A DNA stretch of 64,000 nucleotides from Oscheius dolichura (lineage: Eukaryota > Nematoda > Chromadorea > Rhabditida > Rhabditidae), in the NCBI GenBank assembly GCA_932521035.1, contig OW051493.1, positions 2,790,001 to 2,854,000 of the forward strand, in the 5' to 3' direction. Position numbers and translations under genes: made by a program. The notes under the pieces were generated by a model, which was given only the letters and a program-made list of their open reading frames with translations, made no database searches and had not been told where the DNA came from. Positions 58,763 through 64,000 of this stretch are shown here, piece after piece. The stretch's first letter is position 1; each line of letters begins with the position of its first letter.

Positions 58763-61155
58763 ATGCGTCCTGTGTCTTCTCTCCGTCGGGTTCTGTCCCG
58801 TTGCCGCCGCTACAGCCACCAAGGGGTTAGTCCAGTTTCTCCTCCTAGGATTTATCCCCAGTCGTATTGTAATCCTTTTCGTGTATCTAAAAAGGAAGGA
58901 GTTCGCCTCCTCGTCACTATTGTCACTGTTTTGATGACAAGTCCATCATGGTCTCTCTTATCTCTCGCCGGCTGGTCTCTCGCCGCCCTCTCTGCACTTG
59001 GAGGCGGGTCAGCCGGGAGGAGAGAGAAAGAGAGAGTGGAAGAACATGTGGCGGCGCAGACGGATTGACATTTTCCGCCACGGGGCTCACTCGTCCTGGC
59101 TGTCCGTGCACTTCCCGGGTCTCTGCCGCCAGCTGCCGGCCTCTCATGACCTTCACCACGTGTTGCTGGTGTTGCTCTGATCTTTGTGCAGCCCCTTGAC
59201 GAAAATGATGATTTCTCTCGACTCCGCCCCTTTTCCCCTATATAAGGGCGGTCCTCCCCTCCTCCAAGTATATCTCCTCTCTCATCTCCTACCCTTCCAC
59301 TCAACTCAACCTCTCTTCCAGTGGGTACCATCGGCAGCTACAGCTGAACAGAAAGCACCGAAGATGTCTTACGAACATTTCCCTCACTTTGGAACCGCCG
59401 CCATCCATGTTGGACAGGAGCCCGAACAGTGGGACATGAACCAGGTACGCCGTCACTTTTCTCGTTGTCCTTGGGAGTGACCCTAATTTTTGGCCATAGC
59501 ACTACATTTGCATCCATTTCTTCCATTTCACTCGGAAAATTGAATTGCCCGGGGACGTTTGCCAAACACGGAAGCTATCCTCCCCCTGCTGCCCGCCGTG
59601 TTATTGCTATTTGGCCAGCTGTTTTCTAATCTGCCGCGGAGGATAACCGGAAAATGGAAAAAACAAAGGACTTATGTCCTCCTGAATTCCACAAAAGTCA
59701 CACTTTTTTCGTTGTCATCCTTTTTCTCCCACGCGATAACGGCCTCGTGCCCCGTGTTCACGACCTTTTCCGTCTCCAGACTCGGTGATAAATGGCCTCT
59801 TTCCACATGGGGAAGACACAAAGGAATCTGGAGAGAGAGGCGAAAACCCATTAACTTTCTCTCCTCTCCTTATCATGATCATTTCCTTTTTCTCTGTAAC
59901 TGTGTTTGGGGCTGCCTGTCAAAGTTATGGGAACCAGTCTCTGGGAGTACAGTAATAAATTACAGGTCGTCCCTCCGATCTCTCTCAGCACCACCTACAA
60001 GCAGGACAGACCGGGAGAACCCAAGGGGCACGATTATTCCCGAGCTGGCAACCCGACCCGAGATGTTCTTCAGAAGAACTTGGCCGCGTTGGAGGATGGC
60101 AAGCATTGCCAGGTCTACGCCTCCGGACTGGCCGCCAGTATGGCCATCCTAAACAAGCTGAAGGTCGGGGACCACGTCATCTGCTCGGACGACGTCTACG
60201 GAGGGACTCAGCGCTTCATCCGCAAGATCTCCATCCCCCATCACGGACTGGAGGCCGACTTCGTTGACCTGACAGAGGTCTCCGAACTGCAGAAGGCCTT
60301 CCGCCCCAATACCAAGGTATCCTCCCTTCGGGACATCCTCTAATGGCCAAATTCAGATGGTCTGGTTCGAGTCACCCTCCAATCCTCTGCTGAAGGTCGT
60401 TGACATCGCTGCTGTCAGCCAGGCTGCCAAGAAATACAACCCGGAAATCCTCGTGGTGGTGGACAACACCTTCATGAGCCCCTACTTCCAACGGCCGCTG
60501 TCCCTCGGGGCAGACATCGTCGTCCACTCCTGCACCAAGTATGTCAACGGCCACTCGGACGTGGTCATGGGAGCCGTCATCACGGACAACGACGCCATCC
60601 AGGCACACCTCTTCTTCCAGCAGCTGGGTGAGTCCTCCTCCTCCCTGCCATCGTCTAATCCTCCCTGTTTCAGCCGTCGGCGCCGTGCCGTCGCCCTTCG
60701 ACTGCTTCCTTGTCAACCGTGGCCTCAAGACCCTCCACCTTCGGATGCGTGCCCACTACGAGAATGCCCTGGCCGTGTCTCAGTTCCTGGAGACGAATGC
60801 CCGTGTGGAAAGGGTCCTCTACCCGGCCCTGCCGTCCCACCCCCAGCACGAGGTCCACTCCAAGCAGTGCAAGGGGATGAGCGGGATGATCTCCTTCTAC
60901 CTGAAGGGAGGCATCGAGGAGAGCAGGACTTTCCTCTCCTCCATGAAGGTCTTCACCCTGGCCGAGTCTCTCGGGGGCTACGAGTCCCTGGCCGAGTTGC
61001 CCTCCATCATGACCCACGCCTCCGTGCCGCCAGAGGATCGCGCCAAGCTCGGCATCACCGACAACTTGATCCGCCTCTCCGTTGGAGTCGAGGACCTCGA
61101 CGACTTGATCCAGGACCTGGACCAGGCTCTCAAGACCGCCATTCCCAAGGTCTAA
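58763..61155 (+). CDS. CTH: Cystathionine gamma-lyase, with optional mitochondrial leader
   Basis: Exons: 58763-58825 (alternative leader), 59322-59444, 59966-60316, 60357-60627, 60674-61155. The cytosolic form starts at ATG 59364 (MSYEHFPHFGTAAIHVGQEP), about 395 residues. PLP-enzyme motifs are STTYKQDRPGEPKGHDYSR, YASGLAASMAIL, VVVDNTFMSPYFQRP and VVHSCTKYVNGHSDVV, where the Lys of SCTKY is the Schiff-base lysine. AESLGGYESLAELPSIMTH and the length favour the gamma-lyase over bacterial gamma-synthase. It splits cystathionine to cysteine, 2-oxobutyrate and ammonia and can make H2S. The 63-bp leader exon joins in phase 0 and adds MRPVSSLRRVLSRCRRYSHQ G-WVPSAATAEQKAPK, which looks like a mitochondrial presequence. 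Confidence 0.93.
59239..59246 (+). promoter_or_regulatory. Internal CGL promoter TATA box
   Basis: TATATAAG inside the first intron, about 80 bp before exon 2. A transcript starting near 59270 would read straight into exon 2 and use ATG 59364 as its first AUG, giving the cytosolic enzyme. Confidence 0.65.
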
Positions 61156-61878
61156 TCTGCGTCTCCTCTCCTCTTTCTTTTGCTCCTTTTACAAATTCTA
61201 TCAAAACCGGTAATTATGTTCACTCTCTCATCCCTTTGCCTTTTCCCCACACCGTGTGTGCCACCCCCTCGAAGTAGGTATCGAATATTGTATTTCTATG
61301 AAACACATCCATTTCCATCCATTCTGATCCGTTTTCCGTCTGGGCCTAGACAAATATAAAACTTTAATAAGTTATACATATGTCCCATATAATCTCAAGA
61401 GACAGGGGAGCCCATAGTGGCCAACTCCTCTTTGTTCGAAAGAATCTCGGCTGTCTGCCTGCAGCCGTAACCCTAGAGGGTCTAACTTTGGGCGCGATAA
61501 AAGTCGCTGTCCATGAATTTGAATTTCAGCAGCCTTGCCGATCGTGTCTTTTTCCCTTTTCCCATTTTCCTTCTCCAAACATAATCAATAGCTTCAAGAC
61601 TATTGCGGAACGGAAAAACATTTATTTTACTCTAAAAACAACATAACTATTTACCACAACAAATGAATTGCATAAATAAAAACAAAGGAAAAATATGAAT
61701 CTCTCCGTAGCTACACGTTTGTTCTTTTCAGAAATACACTATTATCAAGAGGAAATAATGTCTTGCGTAAAATAGAAGATTCTTCAATTGTTTCCCTGTT
61801 GTATATGTACTGACGAATAACGTTACATTATCTTCCAAGAGGCTGCAAATAGCCAGTGGGATAACGGGCAAACGAAAT
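61156..61878. other. Intergenic, CGL 3' flank
   Basis: An AT-rich spacer begins near 61.3 kb. No gene is recognised. Confidence 0.5.
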
Positions 61879-62108
61879 CTAAAAAGCCTTTTGAATCAGC
61901 CGGCGAGCGTCAGGCTTCAAGCCTTTCTGCGTCAGTTTCCGTAACCCCAAATTTGACATTCTGTGATGCGTTTGCTGCAGAGTTGCTATATCTTTGTCGT
62001 TGCGCTTGAACACTTTGTCTGTGAGAAATTTTCACAAATTACAATTATATTCCGACTTTCTCCACGGCAACATTCATCAGCCTTCGCATTTTCTGCTCTT
62101 ACCAGCAT
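61879..62108 (-). CDS. Possible 63-residue basic protein overlapping the tubulin 5' flank
   Basis: Two exons join in phase over a 38-bp intron (GTCGGAATATA...TCTCACAG). The product begins [17 protein letters not shown] and continues [40 protein letters not shown] and LIQKAF, then TAG. The second exon is convincingly protein-like and basic. Its ATG is only 21 bp from the divergent tubulin ATG, which is unusual. No family is recognised. Confidence 0.45.
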
Positions 62109-62129
62109 TTCTTATTTGATTATTTTCAG

Positions 62130-63995
<1,866 letters not shown>

Positions 63996-64000
63996 AATAT

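Noticed and set aside
61838-61878. Open frame continuing past the TAG of the small gene (ISFARYPTGY...)
   Set aside because: It would need a 9-bp intron or stop read-through; a chance continuation is simpler.

Overview
The window is a nuclear, protein-coding segment of a compact animal genome, almost certainly a nematode. The evidence is: many introns of only about 25-60 bp with GT...TTTCAG or TTTTAG borders; start codons lying directly after TTTCAG/TTTAG (typical of spliced-leader acceptor sites); a serpentine chemoreceptor resembling the nematode Srg family; a sperm-type MSP-domain protein; a Fer-related SH2 kinase without an F-BAR domain; and an Argonaute with a degenerate slicer site like the worm-specific (WAGO) group. 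A finer placement is not possible from sequence alone. No bacterial, viral, CRISPR or rRNA sequence was seen.

Layout. 1-3.3 kb is mostly intergenic, with one weak two-exon candidate. 3.3-6.1 kb holds two small secreted orphan proteins and a water-type aquaporin. 6.58-10.62 kb (minus strand) holds ATP synthase subunit g just downstream of an LDL-receptor/RME-2-like yolk receptor. 10.6-16.7 kb is hard to resolve; it has coding-like exons of unrecognised genes. 16.76-18.79 kb is an orphan type I membrane protein. 20.94-23.66 kb is an SLC17-like MFS transporter with a Thr-rich loop. 24.05-25.95 kb is a transgelin/calponin, and 26.03-27.45 kb a chemoreceptor. 28.50-34.04 kb is the 19-exon transcription factor NFI, with a MITE in its last intron.

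The AT-richer block 34.9-47.6 kb holds a plus-strand series EBP2, MRPS18C, ZIP transporter and METTL4-like methyltransferase with 160-315 bp gaps, a plausible operon. It also holds a small membrane protein, a C2H2 zinc-finger protein and the Argonaute. 48.8-51.5 kb holds an MSP-domain protein and the SH2-kinase. 53.84-55.07 kb is an orphan multi-exon gene. 58.76-61.16 kb is cystathionine gamma-lyase with two promoters, the upstream one adding an apparent mitochondrial presequence. 61.88-62.11 kb is a tiny minus-strand gene abutting the alpha-tubulin gene (62.13-63.995 kb), which contains two nearly identical 40-bp introns.

The window mixes widely expressed genes (tubulin, EBP2, MRPS18C, ATP synthase g, Argonaute, ZIP, METTL4), which sit in AT-richer DNA, with genes of more specialised type in C/T-rich, GC-richer DNA. 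Exon joins were made by eye from splice signals and reading frame, so individual boundaries may be off, especially in the orphan genes.
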